Shown piece by piece: positions 45,369 through 55,487 of a stretch of DNA of 64,000 nt. Below the pieces are notes generated by a model. That model was not told the origin of the DNA. It was given only the letters and a program-made list of their open reading frames with translations, and did not search any database. The translations under genes and the position numbers were made by a program. This DNA is from CAWGYT01 sp963826795 (GTDB lineage: Bacteria; Planctomycetota; Planctomycetia; Pirellulales; Pirellulaceae): NCBI GenBank assembly GCA_963826795.1, contig CAWGYT010000004.1, positions 682,001 through 746,000 on the forward strand. The letters are read 5' to 3'. The stretch's first letter is position 1; each line of letters opens with the position of its first letter.

Positions 45369-46781
45369 AGGGCTTGCAGGCAATAGCGATTGGCGACCGA
45401 GATTCCGCTGATGATCGAACCTATGATACCGACAAATCCCTGATCTGTCCCGCACAGATAGAGGTTTTCAATGTCGCTCGTTCCGTCCAGCCGCTTGTCC
45501 GGGCTGCCGTAGACCGCACCATTGTCATGCCAGGTGAACCGCCGAATCGTGTTGGGCGTGAACAAGTCGGTGTCGATCACGTGACCGCGAAAATCGGGCA
45601 TGAAACGCACGGCGGAGGCCACGGAACGATCGTACCACCGCAGTTTTTCCAGGCGGTACTCGCTCGTCTGACAAGGCCGTTCCAGCAGATCGAAATTGGC
45701 GATCGACGTGATGCGGATCACGCCGTCCGGCAGCAATCTGTCTTCCTCGGTCGCTGTCGCCGTAGAGGTAGTTGTTGGGCGAACAGATGACGCCCGTCCG
45801 CACGTCGCACAGATCGGTCGGACTTGCGTCCAATGGAACGTCGCGCGAGTCGTTGTAGAAGACGATCGTCCGATCGTGTCCCAGTTGCTGCGGCTTGGCA
45901 TCGAGGATCGAAATCGATTCGATAAACGACATCTGTCCGGGCCGCGGTTGCGTCGCCTGCCGCACATCGTCGCACAGCCGCATCGTCTCGACCCAGCCGG
46001 CCGACGAGAGAATCGCTGCGGCCTGCAAGTTCGTGCCGTCGTCCAGCACGACGCCCGTCGCCCGGCCGTCCTCGACGTGGATCCGGTCGACCCCGCTGCG
46101 CAGCTTCAGCTCGCCGCCCAGCTCGCGATACCGCCGCACCAGATTCTTCAGGATCAATCGCACGCCGGCCAGCGGCCGCGCCAGGCCCTCCATGAAAATG
46201 CTGCGGAACATGATGCAGAACTGGCCGAAGTCCATGTCGTGCTCGCGGGCGTTGCCGTACCACATCAGCGGGCAGAAGAGCATTTCGACCAGCAGCGGAT
46301 CGCGCGATGATCTCGCCGACGACCTCGCCGCGCCGAACGGCGGTGGGCCTCCTCGTCCAGGTCGTCGTAGTCGACGATCTGCGCCGACGCAGCTGCTGAA
46401 AGCGGTCGCGCTGCTGCCGGAAAGGCCCGCGCGATTTCCGCTTCCAGCAGTTCCAGGCCGTTGCCGAACTGCAGCTCGACCCCGGGAAAGGCGACGGACG
46501 AGCCGATCTGCGGCGCCAGCGCGAAGTCTTCCCAGCGGAACCGCAGCTGCCGCAGCATCCGCGCCAAGCGGGCCCTTCTTGGTGCCCGGCGGCGTGAAGT
46601 TCGTGACCGCGTGCAGGCCGACGTCGTAGTCGCGACCGCGCAGTCGATAGAAGGAATTCAGGCCGCCGATCGTGTAGTGCCGCTCGAGAATGCAGACACG
46701 CTGGTCGAAATAGGCCAGGCGAATGCCGGCCGCCAATCCCGACATGCCCGCCCCGATGATGATCGTGTCGTACATGGCCAT
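45369..46781 (-). CDS. CrtI/phytoene-desaturase-like flavoprotein, copy A (frameshifted)
   Basis: The start at 46781 reads MAMYDTIIIGAGMSGLAAGI with the FAD-binding GxGxxG, then LERHYTIGGLNSFYRLRGRD and DVGLHAVTNFTPPG. Later fragments include ELGGELKLRSGVDRIHVEDG and NLYLCGTDQGFVGIIGSI near the C-terminus. The most likely stop is the TAG near 45369, about 50 bp before copy B. About 470 residues when restored. Copies A and B are clearly homologous over their N-termini but differ in sequence, so both are probably needed, for example as two desaturation or isomerisation steps. Confidence 0.65.
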
Positions 46782-46873
46782 GTGGCACTGATGCGCAGTC
46801 GTCCGCTCGGTGCGTTCGCCAGCGCGGCGACGTCGCGGCGCATGTTGCCCCGCGGTCGCCGACAACCCACGTC

Positions 46874-47140
46874 CTACTTGACCGACTCCACGTCCTTCAT
46901 CAAGCGGCTCAAGATAGTTGCAGGTGCTGTCCATGCTGGCCAGCTGCGGGTAGTCCTCTTCGGGAATCTGAATGCGATATCGCTTGCGCAGCTCCATGAC
47001 GATGTCCAGAAAGTCCATGCTGTCCAGTTCCAGCTGCTCGCGGAAGGCGACGTCGTCTTTCAGGTCGCGACAGGTCTTCGTCCGGGGCGATGTCCTCCAG
47101 AATATCGAGAATCACGTCGCGGATTTCGTCTCGGCGTCAT
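46874..47140 (-). CDS. Acyl carrier protein (frameshifted)
   Basis: About 88 residues when restored. It starts MTPDEIRDVILDILEDIAPD (one inserted base after the third codon) and contains the phosphopantetheine site as QLELDSMDFLDIVMELRKRY, where the Ser of DSM is the attachment residue, then IQIPEEDYPQLASMDSTCNY and VESVK at the end. The ATG at 47138-47140 overlaps the TGA of the FabF-like gene. A dedicated ACP points to a specialised acyl pathway separate from the house-keeping one. Confidence 0.8.
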
Positions 47141-48488
47141 TCGTCTGAGTTTCTCCCTGCAGCGTCCCAGATGTCTGCGGAATCGATGGTACGAGTCGGA
47201 CGCTGTCGTCGCCGGCCATCAGAACTGCGTCGGATGATCACGACCGAATTGATGCCCAGCATGCCGAACGAATTGTTCAGGATGTAGTCGACCTTGCCGA
47301 CCTCGCGCGGCTCGTTGACCACCAGACCCGTGCAGTTCGCACTCCGGATCCAGTTCGTCCACGTTGATCGTGGCGTGGCACACGCCGTCGTCGGAACGAC
47401 GGGCAGATTGCCCGCCAATTCCAAGCGCCCCGGCCGCGCCCATGCAGTGGCCGATAAAGCTCTTGGTGTTGTTGAAGTAGGTCTTGTCCGAGCCGCCGAA
47501 GACCTCGCGCAGCGCCGCACATTCCTGCGTGTCGCCGCTGCTGGTGCCCGTCGCGTGCGTGCTGACGATGTCGATCTGTTCCGGCGCCAAGCCGGCTCGT
47601 TTCAAGCGCCAGTCGGACGCACTCGGCCTGTCGCTGGGGATTGGGCAGCACAAAGTCGGTGGCGTCGGTGTTCATCGCGTAGCCGACCAGCTCGCCGTAG
47701 ATCTTGGCCCCGCGGCGCTTGGCGTCGTCCAGTCGCTCCAGCACGAACACGCAGCCGCCTTCGGCCACCACGATCCCGTTGCGGTGCAGGTCGAACGGCC
47801 GCGAGGCCCGCGTCGGATCCTCGTGCTCGGCCAGCGCCCCCTGGCTCTTGAAGCTGGCAAAAATGCCAAACGTGTGAATGCTCTCCGAAACGCCGCCGGC
47901 CAAGCGCCACATCGCACTCGTCCAGCCGCAGCATCTGAGCCCCCTGGATCAGGCCCGCGTTGCCCGCGGCACAGGCCGCCCCAATCGTGTAGTGCGGCCC
48001 GATGATCCCCATGTTCAACGCCACTTCGCCCGCCGGATTGTTGGCCACGGTCCGCGGATTGTGGTGGTGCGACCAAAACGACGTGTCGTAGTCGTAGCCC
48101 TTGAGCTCGAAGATCTCGTTCTCCGTCTCGACGTTGCCGTGTTCGGTCACGCCCAGATAGATGCCGACCCGCGACTCGATCGAGTTCTCCCAATCCAAGC
48201 CCGCTGTCGCCGACCGCCTCGTTGGCCGCGTAGATGCCCACCGAACCGGCCCGCGTGCCGCGGCGAGCATCCTTGCGCGCTCTGGTAACGGCGCACGTCG
48301 AAATCGCAGATCCCCGCCAGCGTCTCGCCGACATAGCGGATCTCGTACGGCTGCACGCCGCTGCGCCCCGCCAGCAGACTCTCGCGGAACGTCGCCAGAT
48401 CGTTCCCGTTGGGCGCGGTCAGGCCGACGCCGGTGATCACGATCCGCTGATCGTCCGGCAGATCAAGCGTCGACGTTGAGGCGATCAT
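47137..48488 (-). CDS. FabF-like beta-ketoacyl-ACP synthase (frameshifted)
   Basis: The start at 48488 (MIASTSTLDLPDDQRIVITG) leads into GVGLTAPNGNDLATFRESLL. The catalytic Cys is in TIGAACAAGNAGLIQGAQML, the first His in VSTHATGTSSGDTQE and the second in SFIGHCMGAAGALELAG: a complete C-H-H triad. I worked through six frame changes, each fitting one inserted base. The frame ends about 25 residues past the usual FabF end (INSVVIIRR) at a TGA overlapping the ACP start. About 448 residues. The enzyme extends acyl-ACP chains. Confidence 0.75.
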
Positions 48489-48523
48489 ACTGCGATCCCT
48501 GCGATTTCCACAAATCCTTGAAG

Positions 48524-49522
48524 CTACCCATTCACCCACGACTTGGCAAGACGCTGCATTCCCTCGGCCGTCGAAATCGTCGGCTCATAGCCGAAGTCGC
48601 GGCGCGCCGCCGAGATGTCGAAGTAGTGCGATCGTCCCAGCTGAGCGGCCAGGAACCGCGTCATCCGCGGCTCGCGCTTCCAGACGCAGCAGTCGGTAGC
48701 ACCGCTCCAGCATCGCGCCGATCCGCCAAGCGGCCGCCACGCTGATGCTGCGTCGCACCGGCGCGCACGCCGGCCAGCTGCAGGATCTCGTTGATCCACT
48801 CCCAGCAGTTGACCGGTTCGCCCTGGCTGATGAAGTAGGCCCGACCACCCACGCGGCGATCCCGGCTACCAGCGCGTCGGCCGCGGCCAGGTGCGCCTGC
48901 GCCGCGTTCTCGACGTAGATCATGTCGATCCGGTTCGTGCCGTCCCCGACCCGCCGCAGCTGTCCGGCACGGGCCCGCTCCAGCAGCCGCGGAATCAGGT
49001 GCGGGTCGCGCGGTCCCCAAATCAGGTGCGGCCGCAGCGCGCAGGTCGAGCACCCCGCGTTGGCCGTTGGCCGCCAGGACCGCCTGCTCGGCCAAGGCCT
49101 TGCTGTGCGGGTAGTGGCACAGCCACTGCGTGCGGATACGGGGCCCGCTCGTCCACCCCGCACTGATCGCCGCCGTCAAACGTCACGCTCGGACTGCTCG
49201 TGTAGACCAGCCGCGACACCCCCTGCCGCCGGCAGCCCTCAAGCACGTGCTGCGTGCCCGAGCGTGTTGGTCTGGTAGTAGTCCTTCCATGGCCCCCAGA
49301 TGCCCGCGATCGCCGCCGTGTGAAAGACCACATCCTGCCCCTCACAGGCCTTCTCGACCGCCTCTGCGTCGCGAATGTCGCCCGATAAGGTTCCACCCCC
49401 AGTCGATCCAGCTCCGGTGCCGGGCGGCGAGTCAACCCACGAATCTGATCACCGCGCTCGACCAATTCCTCCACCAGGCTTCGACCGAGAAATCCACCGG
49501 CTCCCGTGACTAAGGCCCTCAT
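48524..49522 (-). CDS. NAD(P)-dependent epimerase/3-beta-HSD-like (OleD-like) reductase (frameshifted)
   Basis: The start at 49522 gives MRALVTGAGGFLGRSLVEEL, the Rossmann GxxGxxG motif of extended SDRs. Fragments such as GVSRLVYTSSPSVTFDGGDQ, a Ser of the catalytic triad in YTSSPS, PHSKALAEQAVLAANGQRG, and RIDMIYVENAAQAHLAA follow in different frames. The Y-x3-K seems to be represented by YPHSK. About 325 residues. The family includes OleD (2-alkyl-3-ketoalkanoate reductase) and 3-beta-HSDs. It is the first gene of the FAS-II/CrtI operon; the FabF-like gene starts 35 bp after its stop. Confidence 0.7.
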
Positions 49523-50869
49523 CGTGGTCTAACCCAGCTTCCTGTCAGGTGGCGAATACGGTGGTGCGACCGAAGACCAACCCGCTGCGCCGTCCTCAAA
49601 TCAGGCGGCTGGTCGAAACCTCATTGTATGCCCCCCCGCGTCTCGGCCAACCCTTCAGCGTGCGTCGGCCTCTCCCGGCCTCAGGAGCGACGACGCCATG
49701 TCGTCTCCGCCGCAGGTCCCTTCTCCCCGGCGCGGGAGAAGGTGGCCGAAGGCAATCCTGTTCGGCACTCAGGTCGTTCGATAGGTCCGCGGGAGTGGAA
49801 AATTCGGCGGAAGGGGTTGAGAGCGAGTGAGGGGAAGGTGGAGAAATAGTTGTCGAGGCGAGGGGATCGGTTGAGCGCGCAAAAGGGGTCAGGTCTTTTT
49901 TTCGAGGCGACTTACGGCAAATGCGCAGAAGGTGATGTGAGGGGCATCGAGTGGCGGGTCTGGAGTTTTCTTTGATAGACCGTCTGGAGTTTTCGTCTGG
50001 AGTTTTCGTCTAAGACGGTCTACTTCCGTGCTCTCATCGCCGCCGGTCACGCCTGCGGCTACCTTGTGCTGCCGAATGACTCTAGAGCCTGTAGACCGTC
50101 TTGGACTTGTTTGTAGACCGTCTTGGACTTTTGTCTTGGACTTGTTTGTAGACCGTCTTGGACTTTTCGTAGACCGTCTTGGACTTGTCTTGGACTTGTT
50201 CGCCCAAAGTCAGTCGCCCAGCCCTCACCCGCCCGGCTCCCGCTCGCGGGACCCGAGCGACCTCTCCCGGCCTCGGGAGAGGTGACAACCGCCCGACCTC
50301 CGCCCCCCGTCCCTTCCCCCCAGCGCGGCGGTACGGTGGCCGAAGGTCGTATGAGAGCCAGCTTTAAGTCAGACTTTGTTTTCAAGCAGTTTGAGCATAG
50401 CGACAGTAGCCGTACCATGTGCACAGATTTTCGAATGAATGCACCTGCTAGCTGGTGAGCCTCGAATGAAACGTTGATTTGTCGGCGAATTCGCAAAACA
50501 AACCGCGTGCACATTTACACAGACTTACTATTTCACTTGCGCTTAAAAGCTGCACGTCCTCCCAGCGCGGCAGTAGGTGGCCGAAGGCCGGATGAGGGGG
50601 CCCGCCCCAAGTCAGACGCCCCAAGTCAGACGCCCAGCCCTCACCCGCCCGGCTCCCGCTCGCGGGACCCGAGCGACCTCTCCCGGCCTCGGGAGAGGTG
50701 ACAACCGCTCGACCTCCGCGCGGGACAGTCAATGCTCACCACGCTTCGAAAAGCAACTTGTCAACCGCACGACCTCCCGAGGGAGGGTGAATTCACGCTG
50801 CGTCATGCGTCAGGACGTCGTGAGTTCAAGGCTTGAGTTCACGCATCCGATGGGACTCAATCGGGCCCG
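49523..50869. other. Repeat-rich intergenic region
   Basis: About 1.35 kb with no convincing gene. It holds short planctomycete-type repeats: CCTCTCCCGGCCTCGGGAGAGGTGACAACCG near 50263 and 50681, each in a longer copy starting CAGCCCTCACCCGCCCGGCT; CGGTGGCCGAAGGTCGTATGAG near 50334 and a related copy near 50576; CTTCTCCCCGGCGCGGGAGAAGG at 49722-49744; and AAAGGGGTCAGGTC at 49880. The left part is the start region of the minus-strand lipid operon. Confidence 0.7.
49976..50205. repeat. Cluster of GTAGACCGTCTTGGACTT repeats
   Basis: GTAGACCGTCTTGGACTTGT or close variants occur about four times directly between about 50092 and 50195, separated by GTCTTGGACTTGTTT linkers. To the left are two copies of GTCTGGAGTTTTC and one inverted copy, AAGACGGTCTAC, at about 50012. 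The mixture of direct and inverted copies could fold into hairpins. It lies inside the gap between the lipid operon and the GNAT gene. Confidence 0.75.
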
Positions 50870-51403
50870 TTATTGGTCCGGCCTTCGTCGCCGTTCGAAT
50901 CGATTTGCCTCGTAAAACTGCACGGCCACGGTCCAAGCGGCGAGGGTCTCGGCCTGAAGTCGCGTCTTCCCGAATCGCCGGCAAGCGTCTTCCGCGGCGC
51001 CCAGCAAGGCCCGTCCGACCCCGTCGCGGCGGTCGGCCGGACGCACGGCCAGCCAGCGAACGTGAGCCAAGTCGGGCTCGGGCGAGAATTCGACGTAGAC
51101 GCAACCTGCGGGCAAGGTCGACGGAGCTCGACGGGCGAACAGCAGGCAGATCGGTTCCCAGCCCGCCCGGCCCCGGATCTCGCGGTGGAACTTGTTGCCC
51201 TTCCAAGGCCCTCCGCGGCGATGGTCCGCGAAGGCCTCGTTCTGGATCTCCAGCCACAGCGCCTCGTCCTCGTCTCCTCGGAATGACCTGATGGAAATCC
51301 CCGACGCAGGTCGCTCACCCGCCGGACCAAGCCGCTTTTCCAGGAGGAGCAGCGGTGGCTCCGGCCCGGTACTTCCCATTGGGTCGGCTGGCATGGCATT
51401 CAT
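50870..51403 (-). CDS. GNAT-family N-acetyltransferase
   Basis: About 177 residues from the ATG at 51403. The acetyl-CoA loop is represented by AHVRWLAVRPADRRDGVGRA and LLGAAEDACRRFGKTRLQAE; AAWTVAVQFYEANRF is the usual C-terminal strand-helix of the fold. The N-terminal SIRSFRGDEDEALWLEIQNE is the typical first strand. The substrate is unknown. The next gene, DeoR, starts 213 bp away in the opposite direction, so the stretch 51404-51616 holds the promoters of both. Confidence 0.75.
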   Translation of the reverse strand: MNAMPADPMGSTGPEPPLLLLEKRLGPAGERPASGISIRSFRGDEDEALWLEIQNEAFADHRRGGPWKGNKFHREIRGRAGWEPICLLFARRAPSTLPAGCVYVEFSPEPDLAHVRWLAVRPADRRDGVGRALLGAAEDACRRFGKTRLQAETLAAWTVAVQFYEANRFERRRRPDQ

Positions 51404-51616
51404 CCGGCTCTTTCTACCGCCAAGCGGGCGTGGCGGTCGAGTCCTGCCGCCGCGGGTCGCGTGCCGCCGGAGCTCGCTTTTCACTAGGGCTGGAATAAAT
51501 AGTCCATCAGTTTGAAAGAAAGTGATTGATTTCGTTCGTGTTCATGCTCATAATTTGCGTGAAACGGGCGTTATGGCGAAAGAATTGCCTCGAGTGTTGC
51601 GTGATTGGTGGCGTAT

Positions 51617-52386
51617 ATGCAGACTGAAGAGCGCCGAGGTCGGTTGCTGGAGCTCGTGCGTCTGCGGGGATTCGCCTCGCTGGACGAACTGGCCTCGACG
51701 CTCGAGGTTTCGGCCTCGACGGTCCGCCGCGACCTGGACTACCTGGAGGAGACGGGCGAGGCGAAGCGGACGCACGGGGGCGTCTTCTATACCGGGCCGT
51801 CGCCCAAACTGCCGCATTTTGAGCAGCGGCAGCGATCGGAGTGGGAAAAGAAGAAGCAGATTGCGGCCTGTGCGGCCGAGTTGGTGCAGGACGGGGACAC
51901 GATCCTGTTGGACGGCGGCAGCACGACGTACGAGCTGGCTCAGTTGCTTGGTCCGCCGCAGTCTGCAGGTGGTCACCAATTCGCTGCCGGTGGCCACCTT
52001 GTTCACGGCGGGTGACGACAACGACCTGGTGCTGATCGGCGGCTACGTGCATCAGCGGACGGGCGTTTGTCTGGGACCGTACGCCAATCAGATGTTGCAG
52101 CACTTGAGTGTGCGACGGGCGCTTCTTGAGCGTGGCCGGGATCAACGATCGGGGCTGTTTCAACAGCAACCTGCTGTTGGTGGAGACCGAGCAGGCGATG
52201 ATGCGGGCGGCGGACGAAGTGATCGTGCTGGCCGACAGCACGAAGTTTGGTCATCAGAGTCTGGCGTTGTTGTGCGAGTTGCGTCGAGATCGACACGCTG
52301 GTGGTCGATGCGGAGATCAGCGAGGACTGGCGGAGCAAGATTATTGCCGCGGGCGTCCGCCTGTTGGTGGCGGACGTCGACGGATA
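51617..52386 (+). CDS. DeoR-family transcriptional regulator of the microcompartment operon (frameshifted)
   Basis: The start at 51617 gives MQTEERRGRLLELVRLRGFA and the HTH SASTVRRDLDYLEETGEAKR. The sugar-binding half reads QIAACAAELVQDGDTILLDG, VVTNSLPVATLFTAGDD, RTGVCLGPYANQMLQHL and DEVIVLADSTKFGHQSL in three frames. About 255 residues, normal for DeoR. Three inserted bases (near 51965, 52120, 52280) restore it. DeoR proteins sense phosphorylated sugars; as the first gene before pduL it probably controls the operon in response to fucose or rhamnose phosphates. Confidence 0.8.
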
Positions 52387-52406
52387 ACTTCAGAGGAGCA
52401 GCGTGG

Positions 52407-53085
52407 ATGATAGCTGGGGGAACGATTGATCGGGCGACGGTCGAGCGAATTGTGCGGCAGATCGTCTTTGCTCGCACGGCGGCCCACGGCGCCGAGCCGG
52501 CGTCGAGCGGCCGACGACGAGCTGGTGGTCAGCATTTCCGCTCGGCATTGCCATTTGACCGACGAACACGTGCGGACGCTGTTTGGTCCCGACGCGACGC
52601 TGACGCCGCATGAAGCCGTTGTATCAGGACGGCTATTACGCCGCCGAGCAGACGGTGATGCTGGTCGGACCGCGGCGGCGGATGTTGCCCAATGTGCGCG
52701 TGCTCGGTCCGACGCGCCCTCACAGCCAGGTCGAATTGGCCTTTACGGACGCCATCTCGCTGGGCATCGACGCACCGGTCCGGATCAGCGGCAACATCGA
52801 AGGCACGCCCGGTTGTGTGCTTGGTGGGGCCGGCCGGCGTGGTGGAATTGCCGCAGGGCGTGATTCGCGCGGCGCGTCACGTGCACATGAATCTTCGTCA
52901 CGCCGCACAAGTATGCCGTGCAAAACGGCGACCGGATGAAACTGCGGATCGAATCGCCGGGCTGCACGACGGTTCTGGAAGACGTGATCGTCCGCGCCGA
53001 CGAGACCAGCAAGCTGGAAGTCCACATTGATACGGACGAAGGAAACGCCTGCTTTCTGGATGGAGCGACGCAACGTGCAAGTTGA
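52407..53085 (+). CDS. pduL: PduL-type phosphate acyltransferase (frameshifted)
   Basis: The start at 52407 has AGAGGAG about 8 bases upstream and lies 20 bp after deoR. Two PduL (PF06130) halves are seen: VVSISARHCHLTDEHVRTLF and, later, the H-V-H-M motif (RAARHVHM) with zinc ligand His residues; LVGPRRRMLPNVRVLGPTRP and QVELAFTDAISLGIDAPV lie between. The N-terminal 20 residues (DRATVERIVRQIVFA) form an encapsulation-type helix. PduL converts acyl-CoA to acyl-phosphate inside the compartment and regenerates CoA. About 222 residues when restored. Confidence 0.8.
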
Positions 53086-53160
53086 CTGAAGCAGGTGCCA
53101 TGTAATTGTCACTAATCAACCTACGGAACTCACATCCTCATTCACGGGAGAATCTCACTG

Positions 53161-53461
53161 ATGGCCAAAAAATGGAAGCACTGGGAATGATCGAGACCAA
53201 GGGGTTTTGCGCCTTGGTCGAGGCGACCGACGCCATGATGAAGGCGGCGAATGTCACCTTCATTGGCTGGGACAAGGTCGGCAGCGGACTGGTCACGACG
53301 TTTGTGACGGGCGACGTCGCCGCGGTCAAGGCCGCCACGGACGCCGGGGCGAATGCGGCCGGTCGGATCGGCGAAGTGTCAGCGTGCAGGTGATTCCGCG
53401 ACCGCACGAAGATCTGCACGATTGTCTTGCCCGGCCGCTCCCGAAGGCCGCGGCCAAATAG
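53161..53461 (+). CDS. BMC-H shell protein 1 (frameshifted)
   Basis: A single BMC domain (PF00936): MEALGMIETKGFCALVEATD, then TDAMMKAANVTFIGWDKVGS and VTGDVAAVKAATDAGANAAG. One base appears to be missing in the A run after the start (MAKK then M-E-A-L), and an inserted base lies near 53376 before VQVIPRPHEDLHDCLARPLP. About 100 residues. Hexamers of such proteins tile the facets of the shell. Confidence 0.88.
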
Positions 53462-53570
53462 TGTCCGCCGCCGGCCGAGCGTTGCCGAATCAGCGATTCG
53501 ATGTCGCGACATGTCACATGATCACGCAACTACCACGCTTCGCGAAGGACAACTCAAAAGGAAACACTCG

Positions 53571-53840
53571 ATGAATACTGCCATTGGCTTAATTGAAACA
53601 AAAGGTTTGGTCGGTTTGGTCGAGGCCACGGACGCGATGGCGAAGGCGGCGAACGTGCAGATCATCAAACGCGTCTCGATTGGCGGTGGCCTGGTCACGA
53701 CGGTCGTGCAGGGGGACGTGGGCAGTGTTCGCGCGGCGGTCGAGGCCGGTGCGACCGCCGCGTCGCACGTCGGCGAATTGACCGGCAGCCACATCATTCC
53801 GCGTCCCGCCGAAGGTTTGATCGAAGCGTACTTGAGCTAG
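53571..53840 (+). CDS. BMC-H shell protein 2
   Basis: An intact 89-residue BMC domain: MNTAIGLIETKGLVGLVEAT, MAKAANVQIIKRVSIGGGLV, VVQGDVGSVRAAVEAGATAA and ending ELTGSHIIPRPAEGLIEAYL. It is paralogous to BMC-H 1. AAAAGGAAAC upstream serves as ribosome-binding site. No trimer-forming BMC-T is present in the locus, which is the PVM pattern of two BMC-H and three BMC-P genes. Confidence 0.92.
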   Translation: MNTAIGLIETKGLVGLVEATDAMAKAANVQIIKRVSIGGGLVTTVVQGDVGSVRAAVEAGATAASHVGELTGSHIIPRPAEGLIEAYLS

Positions 53841-53911
53841 CGTCCCGACCGGCTCGGCGGCACGACCGTCGGCCGCGCATGCGAGGACACGCAGCACGAT
53901 TACGGAAGACG

Positions 53912-55105
53912 ATGAAAATTCTGGTCGCAAATCTCGGATCTACCAGCTTCAAGTACCGTCTGTTTGACATGACGGACGAGCGGCAGCTTGCGCGCGGCGG
54001 CGTGGAACGGATCGGCTCGCCGACCAGTCCGTGCTTTGTCGAGATCGGCGGGCAACGGCGTGAGCTGACGGCCGAAGTGCCGGATCATGCCGTGGCCGTC
54101 CGACAGTGTTTGAGCCAGTTGACCGATCCCGCAGTCGGGTTGCCTGACGGATGCCAGCGAGGTGGCCGCGATCGGCTTCAAGGCCGTCCACGGCGGACGG
54201 ATGAGCGGTGTGCAGCGCGTCACGCCCGAGGTGCTCAGCGCGATGGAAGAAATGAACGCGGTCGCGCCGGCTCACAATCCGCCCTACATCGCCGCCATGC
54301 GTTTGTTGGCCGAGCAGTTGCCCGAGATTCCGCTGGTGGCGGCGTTCGAAACCGGTTTCCATCAGACGATTCCCGAGTGCCAGCAGTACTACGCGATTCC
54401 CCGCGCGTGGTCGGACGATGTTTCATATTCGGCGCTTCGGCTTTCACGGAGCGAGTCATCGTTACATCGCCGGCCGCATGGCCGAGTTGCTCGGATCGGG
54501 ACGATTTGCGGCTGATCTCCTGTCACCTGGGCGGTTCGAGCAGTCTGTGTGCGATTCGCAATGGCCACAGCGTGGGGACGTCGATGGGCATGAGTCCGCA
54601 GACGGGCCTGCCGCAGAACAATCGCGTCGGCGATTTCGATCCCTTTGCCGTGCCGCTGATCATGCAGCGCACCGGCAAGTCGCTTGACGGAAGTGCTTGC
54701 ACGACTGGCCAACCAGGGCGGGCTGTTGGGAATCAGCGGCGTCAGCGGCGACATCCGCGATCTGGAAGCGGCCGCGGCCGCCGGCGATCGCGCAACGCCC
54801 AACTGGCGCTGGACGTTTACACCAGCGAGGTCCGCCGCCACCTGGGCGGATTGCTGGTCGATCTTGGGCGGAGCGGATGCGATCGTCTTCACCGGCGGCA
54901 TCGGCGAGAACGGCGCCGAGATTCGCGCGGGCCGTCTGTCGCGACTTGAGTCGAGTTGGGAATCGAGTTGGATCCGGAACAGAACGCCCAGGCACGCGGC
55001 GAAATGTGCGTGCATCGCCCGACGAGCCGCATGCAGATTTGGGTCCTGCCCACCAACGAAGAACTGGTGGTCGCTCGGCAATCGTTTCAGTTGTTAAAGG
55101 GTTAA
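53912..55105 (+). CDS. ackA: Acetate kinase-family enzyme (frameshifted)
   Basis: The start at 53912 gives MKILVANLGSTSFKYRLFDM, the ASKHA opening. Fragments MSGVQRVTPEVLSAMEEMNA, VAPAHNPPYIAAMRLLAEQL, VAAFETGFHQTIPECQQYYA, GFHGASHRYIAGRMAELLG, ISCHLGGSSSLCAIRNGHS, DAIVFTGGIGENGAEIRAG and QIWVLPTNEELVVARQSFQL appear in order in all three frames. It makes ATP from acyl-phosphate (lactyl- or acetyl-phosphate) formed by PduL. About 395 residues restored, normal length. The BMC-P 1 start lies 3 bp after the stop. Confidence 0.85.
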
Positions 55106-55108
55106 GCC

Positions 55109-55487
55109 ATGTTCGTCGCCAAGGTCACCGGCTCGCTGGTCGCCACGCAGAAGGTGCAAAGCATGGTCGGCTACAAGCTGCTGGTCGTCGAACCCTATCG
55201 CTTGGACGCGCCGGATCGGCGAGCGCCTGACGACGACCGGGCGGACCTTTGTCGCCGTCGATATGCTGGGTGCCGGCGAAGGCGAGTTCGTGCTGATCAC
55301 GCAAGGATCGAGCGCTCGGCTGACGCCCGAAACCAAGGACATGCCGATTGACACGGTCGTCGTCGGCATCGTGGATCGCGTGCAGATCGACGAGCACTGC
55401 GTGTATTCGCGTGAAGAGGATCGAGTGGGAAAGGGTCAGGTCTCAAAGTGCGAAGCACCCGAAGGGCCGTTCCGGCTTGAGACCTGA
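55109..55487 (+). CDS. BMC-P (EutN/CcmL-type) pentamer 1 (frameshifted, altered C-terminus)
   Basis: MFVAKVTGSLVATQKVQSMV is the family N-terminus, followed by KLLVVEPYRLDA. After a frame change, MLGAGEGEFVLITQGSSARL and DTVVVGIVDRVQIDEHCVY match the rest. BMC-P pentamers cap the vertices of the shell. The family normally ends near the VYSREED residues; here the frame runs a further 18 codons into a hairpin-forming repeat (55429-55496) before a TGA. The extra tail may be a product of repeat insertion or of an unseen frameshift. Confidence 0.8.
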
